From Streptomyces asoensis (lineage in GTDB: Bacteria; Actinomycetota; Actinomycetes; Streptomycetales; Streptomycetaceae): a stretch of 64,000 nucleotides of DNA. The stretch covers positions 930,001 to 994,000 of the forward strand of contig NZ_BNEB01000002.1 of assembly GCF_016860545.1 (NCBI RefSeq). The letters are read 5' to 3'. Each line of letters begins with the position of its first letter. Position 1 is the stretch's first letter. The notes under the pieces were generated by a model that was not told where the DNA came from, did not search any database, and was given only the letters and a program-made list of their open reading frames with translations. Shown piece after piece: positions 34,773-42,937 of the stretch. The position numbers and the translations under genes are program-made.

Positions 34773-35701
34773 CGAACACGGTCGCGACCCACGAGGCGTT
34801 CGAGCACCCCGCCCTGTTCTACCGGGACGCTCAGGAATACGTGGACCGGACGGTGTCCTTCGTGCAGGAGGGCCTGGACCTCGGTGAACCGGTGGCGGTG
34901 GCCGTGCCCGGCCCCAACCTCGAGCTGATCAGGACCGGTCTGGGGGCGGACGCACAGGCCGTGCACCTGCTCGACATGACGGTGGCGGGCCGCAACCCGG
35001 GCCGCATCATCCCCGGAGTGCTGCGCGCGTTCGCCGACGCCCACGAGCCCGGCCGGGTGCGGATCATCGGGGAGCCGGTCTGGGCGGGCCGCAGCACGGT
35101 CGAGTACCCGGCGTGCGCCCAGCACGAGGCGCTGATCAACGCCGCCTTCGAGGGCCGGCCGGTGACCATCCTGTGCCCCTACGACGCGACGGGCCTGGAC
35201 GAGGAGGTCCTCGCCGACGCGAGGAGCACCCACCCGACCGTGCTGACCGGAGACACGGAGCAGGTCAGCGACGCCTACGACTGGCGCGGGGTCGTCGCCC
35301 GGTACAACGAGGCGCTGGTGCCCGCGCCGGACGCCGCCGTGTTCTCCTTCGGCGCCGACGAGCTGTACGCGGTGCGCGCCTTCGCGGTCGAGGAGGCGGG
35401 ACGGCTGGGCCTCACGGGTCAGCGGCTGAACGACGCGGAACTCGCGGTGGCCGAGCTGACGACCAACAGCGTGGTGCACGGCGCCGGACGGGGAACCCTC
35501 GCCGTCTGGGCCGCCGAGGGACAGGTCGTGTGCGAGGTCCGGGACGCCGGCCGGCTGTCCGACCCGCTGGCCGGGCGCAGGCCGCCCGCGCGCGGGCAGA
35601 TCGGCGGCCGCGGCCTGATGCTGGTCCACTACGTGGCCGACCTGGTCCGTCTCCACACCGGCGACGAGGGCACGACCGTCCGCTTCTACCTCGGCCGCTG
35701 A
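34769..35701 (+). CDS. MEDS-domain + HATPase_c anti-sigma regulatory protein
   Basis: 310 residues from GTG 34769, overlapping the STAS gene stop. Residues ~8-180 are a MEDS (DcmR-type) sensory domain (FEHPALFYRDAQEYVDRTVSFV..., RIIGEPVWAG, LCPYDATG). Residues ~195-310 are a GHKL ATPase of the RsbW/SpoIIAB kind (AELAVAELTTNSVVHGAG, VRDAGRLSDP, GGRGLMLVHYVADLV). It probably binds a sigma factor or antagonist; no sigma gene is adjacent. Such sensor-kinase-like proteins are abundant in Streptomyces. Confidence 0.92.
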   Translation: MTNTVATHEAFEHPALFYRDAQEYVDRTVSFVQEGLDLGEPVAVAVPGPNLELIRTGLGADAQAVHLLDMTVAGRNPGRIIPGVLRAFADAHEPGRVRIIGEPVWAGRSTVEYPACAQHEALINAAFEGRPVTILCPYDATGLDEEVLADARSTHPTVLTGDTEQVSDAYDWRGVVARYNEALVPAPDAAVFSFGADELYAVRAFAVEEAGRLGLTGQRLNDAELAVAELTTNSVVHGAGRGTLAVWAAEGQVVCEVRDAGRLSDPLAGRRPPARGQIGGRGLMLVHYVADLVRLHTGDEGTTVRFYLGR

Positions 35702-35804
35702 GCCCCGCACGGGCCGGACCGGACCTGATCGGGACCGGTTCGGACCGCCTCGCGAGCCCTGGTCCCGGCGCGGTCCGGCATCGTTGCGCCGCCGGGTCCG
35801 GGGG

Positions 35805-37622
35805 TCAGACGGTGTCGCGCAGCGCGGTCCAGGTGGCCTTGTTCACGACCCCGTCGGCGGTGATCCCCCTGGCGCTCTGGAAGGAGCCGACCGCCGCCTC
35901 CGTCTCGGGACCGAAGTCGCCGTTCACGCCGGAACCGCCCACGTCGTAGCCGCGTTCGACGAGCATGCACTGCACCTGCCGCACCCGCTTGCCGGTGTCG
36001 CCGGGGCCGGTGCGGGCCTTGCCCGCGTAGTACCCGCAGTCGGTGATCCAGGGCGGGGCGGCCGGTTCGGTCGGGGCGCTGTCCGCGGACCCGCTCGGCG
36101 AGGCGGAGGGGCCGGTACCGCCGACCGCGGTGGCGGTGGAGTCCGGCCGCCCGTCCGGCGGCGACGCGGTGACCCGGGTGGAGACGACGGCTCCGGAGGG
36201 CGCCGCGCCCCCGGCCGTGGTCGGCTCCGCCCGCCCGCCTGCCGAGCCCGCGGCGGAGGCCCGGTCCCAGCCGCCGGAGGTGGCCGGCGGAGCCGCTGCC
36301 CCGCCCGCGGGACCGCCCGATGCGGAGGAGTCCGGCCGGGACGGGGCGGCGGACACGGAGGTGTCCGGGCGCGTGAACACGAAGAGGCCCGCCGCGACGG
36401 CACACAGGGCGGTGGCGCCCGCGGCCGCCACGACCCGCTTCCTCGGCGACCAGGCCCGGACGGCCGTCGACCGCGCGGGCGCGGCCGGGGGCGCACCGCC
36501 GTGCCCGGCGTCCGGAACTCCCCCGGCCACGGCCGACGTGCCCGCCTGCGGCGCGACCCCGACGGGCGGCGACGGCTGTCCCGGCACCGCCCGGTTCACC
36601 GAGGGGTGCAGCCGGGCGGCCCGGGCGACGGGCAGGCGGTGCAGCGTCTCGTAGGCCCGGCGGCGGGCCAGCATCCTGTCGTGCACCGGCTCGGGCCAGC
36701 CCGCCTTGCCCGCGTGCGGTCCGGAGGTGTCGATGAGCTCCCCGGGGGTCGGACGCCCTTCCGGTTCCTTCGCCAGACAGGCGGTCAGCAGCGCGCCCAG
36801 CTCCGGATCGGCCGCGGAGACCGCGCCGGTCACCTCCGGGTTCGGCTCCTCGAAGGCGACCCGGTGCATCACGTCGACGCCGGTGCCGTCGCCGAACGGG
36901 GCCCGGCCGGTGGCCGCGTACAGCAGCGTCCCGGCCAGCGAGAACACATCGGAGGCCGCGTCGCAGTGGCCCGTGCGCAGATACTCCGGCGACATGTAGG
37001 CCGGGGTGCCGACCCGGTTGCCGGTACCGGTGATCGCGCTGGCGTCCGCGGCCTTCGCGATCCCGAAGTCGATCACATGGGCGCCCACGAGCGACAGCAG
37101 CACGTTGGACGGCTTCAGGTCCCGGTGCACGACCTCGGCCGCGGCGAGGGCGGTGAGTGCCCGCCCCAGCTCCGCCACCAGTTGCCACACGGCGGCCGGC
37201 GGCAGGGCTCCGTCCGTGCGCACCACGTCGGCCAGGTCGAGACCCGGGATGTACTCCGTGGCCATCCACAGCAGTTGGTCGTCCCAGCCGGTGCCGCGTA
37301 ATCTCGGCGCGTACGGCGGGCCGAGACGGGCGTGCACATGCGCCTCGTGCACGAACCGGCGCTGGAAGCGGACGTCCTCGGCGTACTCCGGCCGGATCAC
37401 CTTCACCGCGAACAGCCCGGGGCCGTCGTCGGCGGCCCGGGCCAGATAGACCCGCCCCATCCCGCCACTGCCGAGCAGCGCCACGGGCACGAAGGCGCCC
37501 ACGCGGACCGGGTCACCGGCCCGCAGCGGTCCGGCCCCGGTCCGCCGGAGCGCGGCGGCCTCGTCCGTCGGGGAGTTCGCCGGGTCCGCGGGGTGCGGCA
37601 GGGGCTGGAGGTGGTCGGACAC
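35805..37622 (-). CDS. Ser/Thr protein kinase with extracellular peptidoglycan-binding domain
   Basis: 605 residues from GTG 37622 (GGGAG site). The kinase domain at ~45-310 has the Gly loop GSGGMGRVY, ATP Lys74 in FAVKVI, HRDLKPSN (166-173), DFG (185-187) and GTPAYMSPE; all catalytic residues are present. A Pro-rich juxtamembrane region, one membrane helix (~378-398), an Ala/Gly/Ser/Pro-rich extracytoplasmic linker, and a C-terminal PG_binding_1-type domain (~535-605: GDTGKRVRQVQCMLVERGYDV, NGDFGPETEAAVGSFQ). It may read peptidoglycan state, like PknB, but with a different sensor domain. It converges on the MEDS gene and is divergent from the hydroxylase. Confidence 0.93.
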   Translation of the reverse strand: MSDHLQPLPHPADPANSPTDEAAALRRTGAGPLRAGDPVRVGAFVPVALLGSGGMGRVYLARAADDGPGLFAVKVIRPEYAEDVRFQRRFVHEAHVHARLGPPYAPRLRGTGWDDQLLWMATEYIPGLDLADVVRTDGALPPAAVWQLVAELGRALTALAAAEVVHRDLKPSNVLLSLVGAHVIDFGIAKAADASAITGTGNRVGTPAYMSPEYLRTGHCDAASDVFSLAGTLLYAATGRAPFGDGTGVDVMHRVAFEEPNPEVTGAVSAADPELGALLTACLAKEPEGRPTPGELIDTSGPHAGKAGWPEPVHDRMLARRRAYETLHRLPVARAARLHPSVNRAVPGQPSPPVGVAPQAGTSAVAGGVPDAGHGGAPPAAPARSTAVRAWSPRKRVVAAAGATALCAVAAGLFVFTRPDTSVSAAPSRPDSSASGGPAGGAAAPPATSGGWDRASAAGSAGGRAEPTTAGGAAPSGAVVSTRVTASPPDGRPDSTATAVGGTGPSASPSGSADSAPTEPAAPPWITDCGYYAGKARTGPGDTGKRVRQVQCMLVERGYDVGGSGVNGDFGPETEAAVGSFQSARGITADGVVNKATWTALRDTV

Positions 37623-37882
37623 GGAACTCCCGAAGTGATGTTCGTCGTAAGTCAGTTCGCCCTGTACGGGACACCGAATCTAGCCGAGCCACGGCCCGTG
37701 CTCAGGGTTTCCGGCGGTTCCGTCCGGCCCGTGGCGCGTGCGGGGCGGACCCCGGGCGGACCCCCGGGCGGCGCGACGCAGGCGGGTGAAGCCTGAGCCG
37801 CCGTCACCTCCACGGGGCATGCATGAGGATCTCCGCCGTATCCGGCCGGGTCGGCGGAATCGACGCGCTGGAGACGAGAGTG
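37623..37882. other. Divergent intergenic region upstream of the pigment hydroxylase
   Basis: 260 bases between the kinase and the hydroxylase starts. It should hold both promoters. No convincing hexamers or palindromes were found by eye. An alternative hydroxylase start (ATG 37823) lies inside it. Confidence 0.5.
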
Positions 37883-39541
37883 ATGAACGAACGAACCGAA
37901 GACACCGGCCCCCGCACGGTCAGGGTGCCGGTCCTCATCGTCGGCGGCTCCCTGGTCGGCCTGTCGACCTCGTTGTTCCTGGGACGGCTGGGCGTGCCCC
38001 ACCTGCTGGTGGAGCGTCACGCGGGCACCTCCATCCACCCGCGGGGCCGCGGCAACAACGTCCGCACGATGGAGCTCTTCCGGGTGGCGGAGGTCGAGAA
38101 GGCGATCCAGGACGCCGCCGCCACCCTGGCGGACAACCACGGCATCCTCCAGGCCCCCACCCTGGTCGGCGACGCGGGCGAATGGCTGTTCCGGGACATC
38201 GACCCGGGCGGCGGTCTGGCCCGCTTCAGCCCCAGCTCGTGGTGCCTGTGCAGCCAGAACGACCTCGAGCCGGTTCTCCTGGACCACGCCCGCGCCCACG
38301 GCGGGGACCTGCGCTTCTCCACCGAGCTGATGTCCTTCGACACCGACCCGACCGGTGTCACCGCGGTGGTCAAGAGCCGGGAGACCGGCGAGCACACCAC
38401 CGTCCGCGCCGACTACCTCGTCGCCGCGGACGGCCCGCGCAGCCCCGTCCGCGAGCAGCTCGGCATCGGTCAGAGCGGACCCGGCGACCTGTTCCACAAC
38501 GTCAGCCTCACCTTCCGCTCGCGCGCCCTCGCGCAGGTGGTGGGCGACCGCCGCTTCATCGTCTGCTACCTGACCAGCCCGGACGCCGACGGCGCCCTGC
38601 TGCCGGTGGACAACCGGGAGAACTGGGTCTTCCACGCTCCCTGGCACCCCGAACACGGCGAGACGCTGGAGGAGTTCACCGAGGAACGCTGCGTCGAGCA
38701 CATCCGCCGGGCCGTCGGGGTCGCCGACCTCGACGTGGAGATCACCGGCAGGGCGCCCTGGCACGCCGCCCAGCGGGTGGCCCGCAGCTACCGGTCGGGA
38801 CGGGTCTTCCTGGCCGGTGACTCGGCCCACGAGATGTCGCCCACCGGGGCCTTCGGGTCCAACACCGGCATCCAGGACGCCCACAACCTGGCCTGGAAGC
38901 TGGCCGCGGTGCACGAGGGCTGGGCGGGGGAGGAACTCCTCGACACCTACGACGCCGAGCGGCGCCCCGTGGCCGAGGCCACCAGCGCCCGGGCCGCCGC
39001 CCGGTCCGCCGAGCACAGCCACCCGGGATTCGCCGCGCCGCCCGCGGCGGGCGGCGGCGGTCCCCAGCGGGGCATCCTCAACGTGGCCCTCGGCTACCGC
39101 TACCCGCAGGGCGCGGTCGTCGGCGCCGACCCCGGCGTCCCGGTCGTGCCGGAGGGCCTCGACCTGACGGGCGCCCCCGGCAGCCGGGCACCTCACCTGT
39201 GGGTCAGGCAGGGGGAGCGGCGCCTGTCCACCCTCGACCTCTACGAACGGTCCCTCGTCCTGCTCAGCGACGCCGGTGAGCAGCACGCGTGGCACCGGGC
39301 CGCCCTCCGCCTCGCCGAGGGGTCGGCCCTTCCGCTCAGGTCGTACCGGGTGGGCACCGGGGCCGGGGCCGACCTGGTGCCGGAGGGCGACGCCGACTGG
39401 GCCGAGCGCCACGGCGTGGGACGCGGGGGCGCCGTCCTCGTGCGGCCCGACGGGTTCGTCGCCTGGCGTTCGGCGGGTCCGGACGCGGATGCCGAGGCCA
39501 CCCTGCGCCGGGTCCTGAAGACCGGGCTGGCGGTCGGCTGA
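37883..39541 (+). CDS. whiE-ORFVIII: FAD-dependent polyketide hydroxylase (WhiE ORFVIII-like)
   Basis: 552 residues, class A flavin monooxygenase of the PheA/TcmG-type polyketide hydroxylases. VPVLIVGGSLVGLSTSLFL (FAD Rossmann), VAADGPRSPVREQL (DG motif), FLAGDSAHEMSPTGAFGSNT (GD motif) and a C-terminal thioredoxin-like region. It would hydroxylate the spore-pigment polyketide with NADPH and O2. ATG 37883 is preferred; an upstream ATG at 37823 is possible. In S. coelicolor the homologue is divergent from whiE ORFI; here it is co-oriented and separated from ORFI by a surface-protein and a sortase gene. Confidence 0.88.
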   Translation: MNERTEDTGPRTVRVPVLIVGGSLVGLSTSLFLGRLGVPHLLVERHAGTSIHPRGRGNNVRTMELFRVAEVEKAIQDAAATLADNHGILQAPTLVGDAGEWLFRDIDPGGGLARFSPSSWCLCSQNDLEPVLLDHARAHGGDLRFSTELMSFDTDPTGVTAVVKSRETGEHTTVRADYLVAADGPRSPVREQLGIGQSGPGDLFHNVSLTFRSRALAQVVGDRRFIVCYLTSPDADGALLPVDNRENWVFHAPWHPEHGETLEEFTEERCVEHIRRAVGVADLDVEITGRAPWHAAQRVARSYRSGRVFLAGDSAHEMSPTGAFGSNTGIQDAHNLAWKLAAVHEGWAGEELLDTYDAERRPVAEATSARAAARSAEHSHPGFAAPPAAGGGGPQRGILNVALGYRYPQGAVVGADPGVPVVPEGLDLTGAPGSRAPHLWVRQGERRLSTLDLYERSLVLLSDAGEQHAWHRAALRLAEGSALPLRSYRVGTGAGADLVPEGDADWAERHGVGRGGAVLVRPDGFVAWRSAGPDADAEATLRRVLKTGLAVG

Positions 39542-39675
39542 CCCCGGTGGCATCACCCGTGTGAACGCCCCGAGTGGTGCCGCGGCGACCGGCGGCTGAC
39601 GGTGGATCACGTCCCGGTCGGGTCCCCACGGCTGACGAGGTGTCGGCTGCCCGGTCGCGACGGAAGGACCATCAG

Positions 39676-40299
39676 ATGCGTTCAGCTCGCATGATCCTGG
39701 CCACCGCGGCGGCCTCGGCCGCCCTCGCCATCGGCGCCCCGGGCGCCTACGCAGCCGGTGACACAAACCACGACGACTCTTCCTACAGCAAGGAGGACAC
39801 CTCCTCGTACAGCACCGACCACGACAGCCAGGAGGACTCCACCGCCAAGGAGGAGGACTCCACCGCCAAGGAAGACCACGGCAAGGAAGACCACGGCAAG
39901 GAAGACCACGGCAAGGAGGAGAAGGACGAGCACGGCAAGGAGGAGCACGGCAAGGAGCACGGCAAGCCCAGCGGCGGCATGCACACCGGCGGCGGGGCCC
40001 TGGCCCTGACCGGAGACAGCGGTGACCGCGGCGCGGCCAAGGACCCCCGCTTCGACCCGGAGACCTACAAGGACAAGGACAGCTCCGGCGGCCACGGCAA
40101 CGACTCCTGGAACGGCGGGCACGAGGAGTCCGAAGGCGGCTGGAGCAAGGAGCACGACAAGCCCAGCGGCGGCATGCACACCGGAGGCGGCGCCCTCGCC
40201 ACCCCCACCACGACCGCGGCCGGACTCGGCATCCTCGCCGTCGCCGGCACCGGCCTCTACGCCCTGCGCCGCAAGAAGAGCGCCCCGGGCGCGGCCTGA
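39676..40299 (+). CDS. Cell-surface protein with KEDHG repeats and doubled PSGGMHTGGGALA motif
   Basis: 207 residues from ATG 39676 (GGAAGG site). Signal peptide ~1-27 (AYAAG cleavage). Residues 28-96 are a charged Ser/Asp/Glu/Lys/His tract with three perfect 15-bp DNA repeats (39868-39912) coding KEDHG. KPSGGMHTGGGALA occurs at 97-110 and again at 162-175, the second immediately before a membrane helix (181-197) and the tail RRKK. This is the signal/helix/basic-tail layout of sortase substrates, but with a Gly-rich motif instead of LPXTG or LAXTG. The next gene encodes a sortase. An almost identical copy is at the right window edge. No known catalytic domain. Confidence 0.88.
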   Translation: MRSARMILATAAASAALAIGAPGAYAAGDTNHDDSSYSKEDTSSYSTDHDSQEDSTAKEEDSTAKEDHGKEDHGKEDHGKEEKDEHGKEEHGKEHGKPSGGMHTGGGALALTGDSGDRGAAKDPRFDPETYKDKDSSGGHGNDSWNGGHEESEGGWSKEHDKPSGGMHTGGGALATPTTTAAGLGILAVAGTGLYALRRKKSAPGAA

Positions 40300-40362
40300 C
40301 CCGTGCCGGACGCGATAGCGCGGCCGCGGCCGCCACGCATGCCCCCGCGTGGCGGCCCGGCC
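39868..40362. repeat. Left arm of a long inverted repeat (>=480 bp)
   Basis: From the KEDHG repeats through the stop codon and the terminator, this DNA matches the reverse complement of 63521-64000 almost exactly. Between residue 97 and the RRKK tail I see a single base difference, then a short divergent tail, then renewed match through the 3' hairpin. Similarity ends at about 40362. The left boundary cannot be set because the other arm runs off the window. Confidence 0.9.
40328..40357 (+). terminator. Terminator of the surface-protein gene
   Basis: An 11-bp perfect stem (GGCCGCCACGC / GCGTGGCGGCC) with an 8-base loop, 28 bases after the stop. The same hairpin follows the second copy at 63526-63555. 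Confidence 0.8.
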
Positions 40363-40416
40363 CGCTCCCCGTGCTCTGTCCGCTCCGCTGCCGCGCCCGA
40401 GTGAGGTGGTCCTCCC

Positions 40417-41133
40417 ATGGCAGTTCCCCCCTCTTCCGCCCCTTCCCCCTCCGACCCCGCCGGCGAGCCGCCGCCCGCCGAGGAGGGACGGTCCCGCACC
40501 GGTCTGACGATGATCTGCGCCGCGGCCGCGGCGCTCCTGGCGCTGAACCTGTTCGGCGGCAACGACACCTCGTCCGGCGCCCCCAGTCCGCCGCACGCCC
40601 CGCCCGCGGCCGGATCGCTCCCCGCCGCCTCGGGCGCGGGCGCAGCGCAAGCGGACGGCGGGGCCCCGGCGGGCAAGCACCTGCCGCGCTCCAGGCCCGT
40701 GCGGCTGCTCATCCCGAAGATCGCGGTCGACGCCCCCTTCACCGACCTCGCCATCGGGGCCGACGGACGGCTCGAACCCCCGCCGGCCGCCGACGTCAAC
40801 CTCGTCGGCTGGCACGCCGCCGGAGTCTCCCCCGGCGAGGCGGGCACCGCGATCATCGCCGGGCACGTCGACACCAAGACGTCCCCCGCCGTCTTCGCGG
40901 GACTCAGCGGCCTGACCAAGGGCGACGGCTTCCAGGTCCTGCGGGCCGACGGCAGCAAGGCGTCCTTCCGCGTCGACGACGTGGAGACCTTCGACAAGGC
41001 CGACTTCCCCGACGAACGCGTGTACGCCGACACCGCGCAGGCGCAGGTGCGGCTCATCACCTGTGCGGGCAACTACGACAGGCGCGTCAAGGACTACACG
41101 GACAACCTGGTCGTCTTCGCCCATCTCGTCTGA
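40417..41133 (+). CDS. Class F-like sortase
   Basis: 238 residues from ATG 40417. Pro-rich cytosolic N terminus, one membrane helix (~29-47), linker, then a sortase barrel: LLIPKIAVDAPFTDL, catalytic His150 in AGHVDT, Cys216 in RLITCAGNYDRR and Arg222/223. The length and the TC-x-G-x-(Y/F)-D-x-R context match the class F enzymes of actinobacteria. It would attach surface proteins to the wall. It is encoded 117 bases after the HTGGG surface protein, its probable substrate, and 137 bases before the spore-pigment operon, suggesting action during sporulation. Confidence 0.92.
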   Translation: MAVPPSSAPSPSDPAGEPPPAEEGRSRTGLTMICAAAAALLALNLFGGNDTSSGAPSPPHAPPAAGSLPAASGAGAAQADGGAPAGKHLPRSRPVRLLIPKIAVDAPFTDLAIGADGRLEPPPAADVNLVGWHAAGVSPGEAGTAIIAGHVDTKTSPAVFAGLSGLTKGDGFQVLRADGSKASFRVDDVETFDKADFPDERVYADTAQAQVRLITCAGNYDRRVKDYTDNLVVFAHLV

Positions 41134-41270
41134 CGTCCGGGCGCCCGGTCACCCGCGTAGTTCATCCGAGTCGCGCGCTCGCGGGGACGGGCACAGGATC
41201 GAGGCACGCTGACGTCGCATCACCGCGGCCGACGTTCACTTCCCCCCTCCGCGAAGGAGATGTGCGCAGG

Positions 41271-42422
41271 ATGACCACCACGTCCGAACGTGTTGCCGGT
41301 TCGCGGGCGCGACAGGCGTCACAACGTGTCTCCCAGTCCGTGTTCGACGGCTCCCGGCTCCGCGTCGTCCTTCTGGTCGACGTCTACGACGGGGCCCAGC
41401 AGCAGTTCCTCGAGGCGTACGAACAGCTCTGCAACCAGGTCGCGTCCGTCCCCGGACATGTCAGCGACCAACTGTGCCAGTCCATCGAGAACCCCTCCCA
41501 GTGGCTCATCACCAGCGAGTGGGAGAGCGCCCCGCCGTTCCTCGCCTGGGTCAACAGCGAGGAGCACGTGGCGATGGTGGAGCCGCTCCACAGCTGCGTG
41601 CGCGACACCCGCTCGCTGCGCTTCCACGTCGTGCGCGAGACCGGCGGCCCGGCGACGGGCGCCGACCGCGCCGAGCGCAGGCTCCAGTCGTCCCCCCGGA
41701 TCGGCGACGGGGTGATCCGCCACGCGCTCACCTTCACCGTCAAGCCGGGCAGCGAGGAGATCGTCGCGAAGATCCTCGCCGACTACGCCTCGCCCGAGCC
41801 GCAGGTCGACGACACCACCCGGCTGTGCCGCACCTCGCTGTTCATGCACGGCAACCGGGTGGTCCGCGCCATCGAGGTGCGCGGCGACCTGCTCTCCGCG
41901 CTGCGCCACGTCTCCCGGCAGCCCGAGGTGCGGGCCGTCGAGGAGGCCATCAACCCCCATCTGGAGCAGGACCGGGACCTGAACGACCCCGAGTCCGCCC
42001 GGGTCTTCTTCACCCGTGCCGCGCTGCCGGCCGTGCACCACGTGACGGCGGAGCGGATGGACGCGCAGGCCGAGCGGTACGCCCTGTACTACCCGACCCG
42101 GGCGGACGGCGGCATGAAGCTGGCCGAGCTGCTCGCCCGGCAGGACGAGGCGGCGGCCGACGACCCGCGCAGCCCGGTCCTGCGCAGCACGATCTTCCAG
42201 CGCGACGACTGCGTCGTACGGCTGATCGACGTGCGCGGCGGACTCGAGGCCGCCGACCCCGGACAGGCCCTCGGTCTGTCCGACCCCGGACAGGTGGCCG
42301 AGCTGACGACGCTCGAGGACGACGCCGCCGGTGCGTCCGCGTCGAAGGACGGCCGTCTCGCGCGCTTCCTCGAACGGGCGCGCATGGATCTCGTCACCGA
42401 CCGCCGGTCGCCCGACGCCTGA
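41271..42422 (+). CDS. whiE-ORFI: WhiE ORFI-like protein with SchA/CurD domain
   Basis: 383 residues from ATG 41271. Residues ~28-125 resemble an antibiotic-biosynthesis-monooxygenase (ABM) domain ([36 protein letters not shown]). From ~142 on lies the SchA/CurD-like domain ([56 protein letters not shown]). Such proteins open spore-pigment operons; a role in polyketide tailoring or targeting is assumed, with chemistry unknown. First gene of the whiE-like operon; the cupin gene follows after 71 bases. Confidence 0.9.
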   Translation: MTTTSERVAGSRARQASQRVSQSVFDGSRLRVVLLVDVYDGAQQQFLEAYEQLCNQVASVPGHVSDQLCQSIENPSQWLITSEWESAPPFLAWVNSEEHVAMVEPLHSCVRDTRSLRFHVVRETGGPATGADRAERRLQSSPRIGDGVIRHALTFTVKPGSEEIVAKILADYASPEPQVDDTTRLCRTSLFMHGNRVVRAIEVRGDLLSALRHVSRQPEVRAVEEAINPHLEQDRDLNDPESARVFFTRAALPAVHHVTAERMDAQAERYALYYPTRADGGMKLAELLARQDEAAADDPRSPVLRSTIFQRDDCVVRLIDVRGGLEAADPGQALGLSDPGQVAELTTLEDDAAGASASKDGRLARFLERARMDLVTDRRSPDA

Positions 42423-42493
42423 TTCGTCATCGGTGCGGGGGGGCGGTGCCCCGCCCCTCCCACGCCGGTGCAGTACTTCATCGGAGGAACGTC

Positions 42494-42937
42494 GTGATCA
42501 CTTCCCGTCACAGAATCGTGGATCTCAGCGAGGTCGAGCCCAACACCCGGCGCGGCGGCGACCTGCGCGCCATGCTCACCCCCGCCACGGTCGGCGCCAC
42601 CAGCGGTTTCATGGGCCTCGCCCTCATCCAGCCCGGCGACCGCATCGCTGAGCACTACCACCCGTACTCCGAGGAGTTCGTGTACGTCGTGTGCGGGCAG
42701 CTCGAGGTGGACCTGGACGGCGAGCCGCACCCGCTCCAGCCGGAGCAGGGGCTGCTGATCCCGCTCAACGTGCGCCACCGCTTCCGCAACGTCGGCAAGG
42801 TGGAGGCCCGGATGGTCTTCCACCTCGGCCCGCTGGCCCCGAGCCCGCCGCTGGGCCACGTCGACACCGAGGAGACCGTCGCCGAGCCCGTGGTCGTCGG
42901 GGCCGAGGCGGCCGGTGGACGTCAGGTCCGGTCATGA
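42494..42937 (+). CDS. whiE-ORFII: Cupin protein (WhiE ORFII-like)
   Basis: 147 residues from GTG 42494 behind GGAGG. Single-domain cupin with motif 1 [19 protein letters not shown] (His, His, Glu metal ligands) and motif 2 [13 protein letters not shown] (His). It starts with [20 protein letters not shown], typical of the spore-pigment cupins. It may be a metal-dependent oxygenase or cyclase helper in pigment assembly. The stop overlaps the KS-alpha start (ATGA). Confidence 0.9.
   Translation: MITSRHRIVDLSEVEPNTRRGGDLRAMLTPATVGATSGFMGLALIQPGDRIAEHYHPYSEEFVYVVCGQLEVDLDGEPHPLQPEQGLLIPLNVRHRFRNVGKVEARMVFHLGPLAPSPPLGHVDTEETVAEPVVVGAEAAGGRQVRS

Noticed and set aside
35702..35804. Terminator between MEDS/ATPase and kinase genes
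   Set aside because: Several GGACCGG-type partial repeats are present but no stem longer than about 7 bp with a short loop could be built.
40003..40014. LALTG in the surface protein as a canonical sortase motif
   Set aside because: It resembles LAXTG but lies ~70 residues before the membrane helix, with no hydrophobic segment and basic tail after it, so it cannot be the usual sorting signal.
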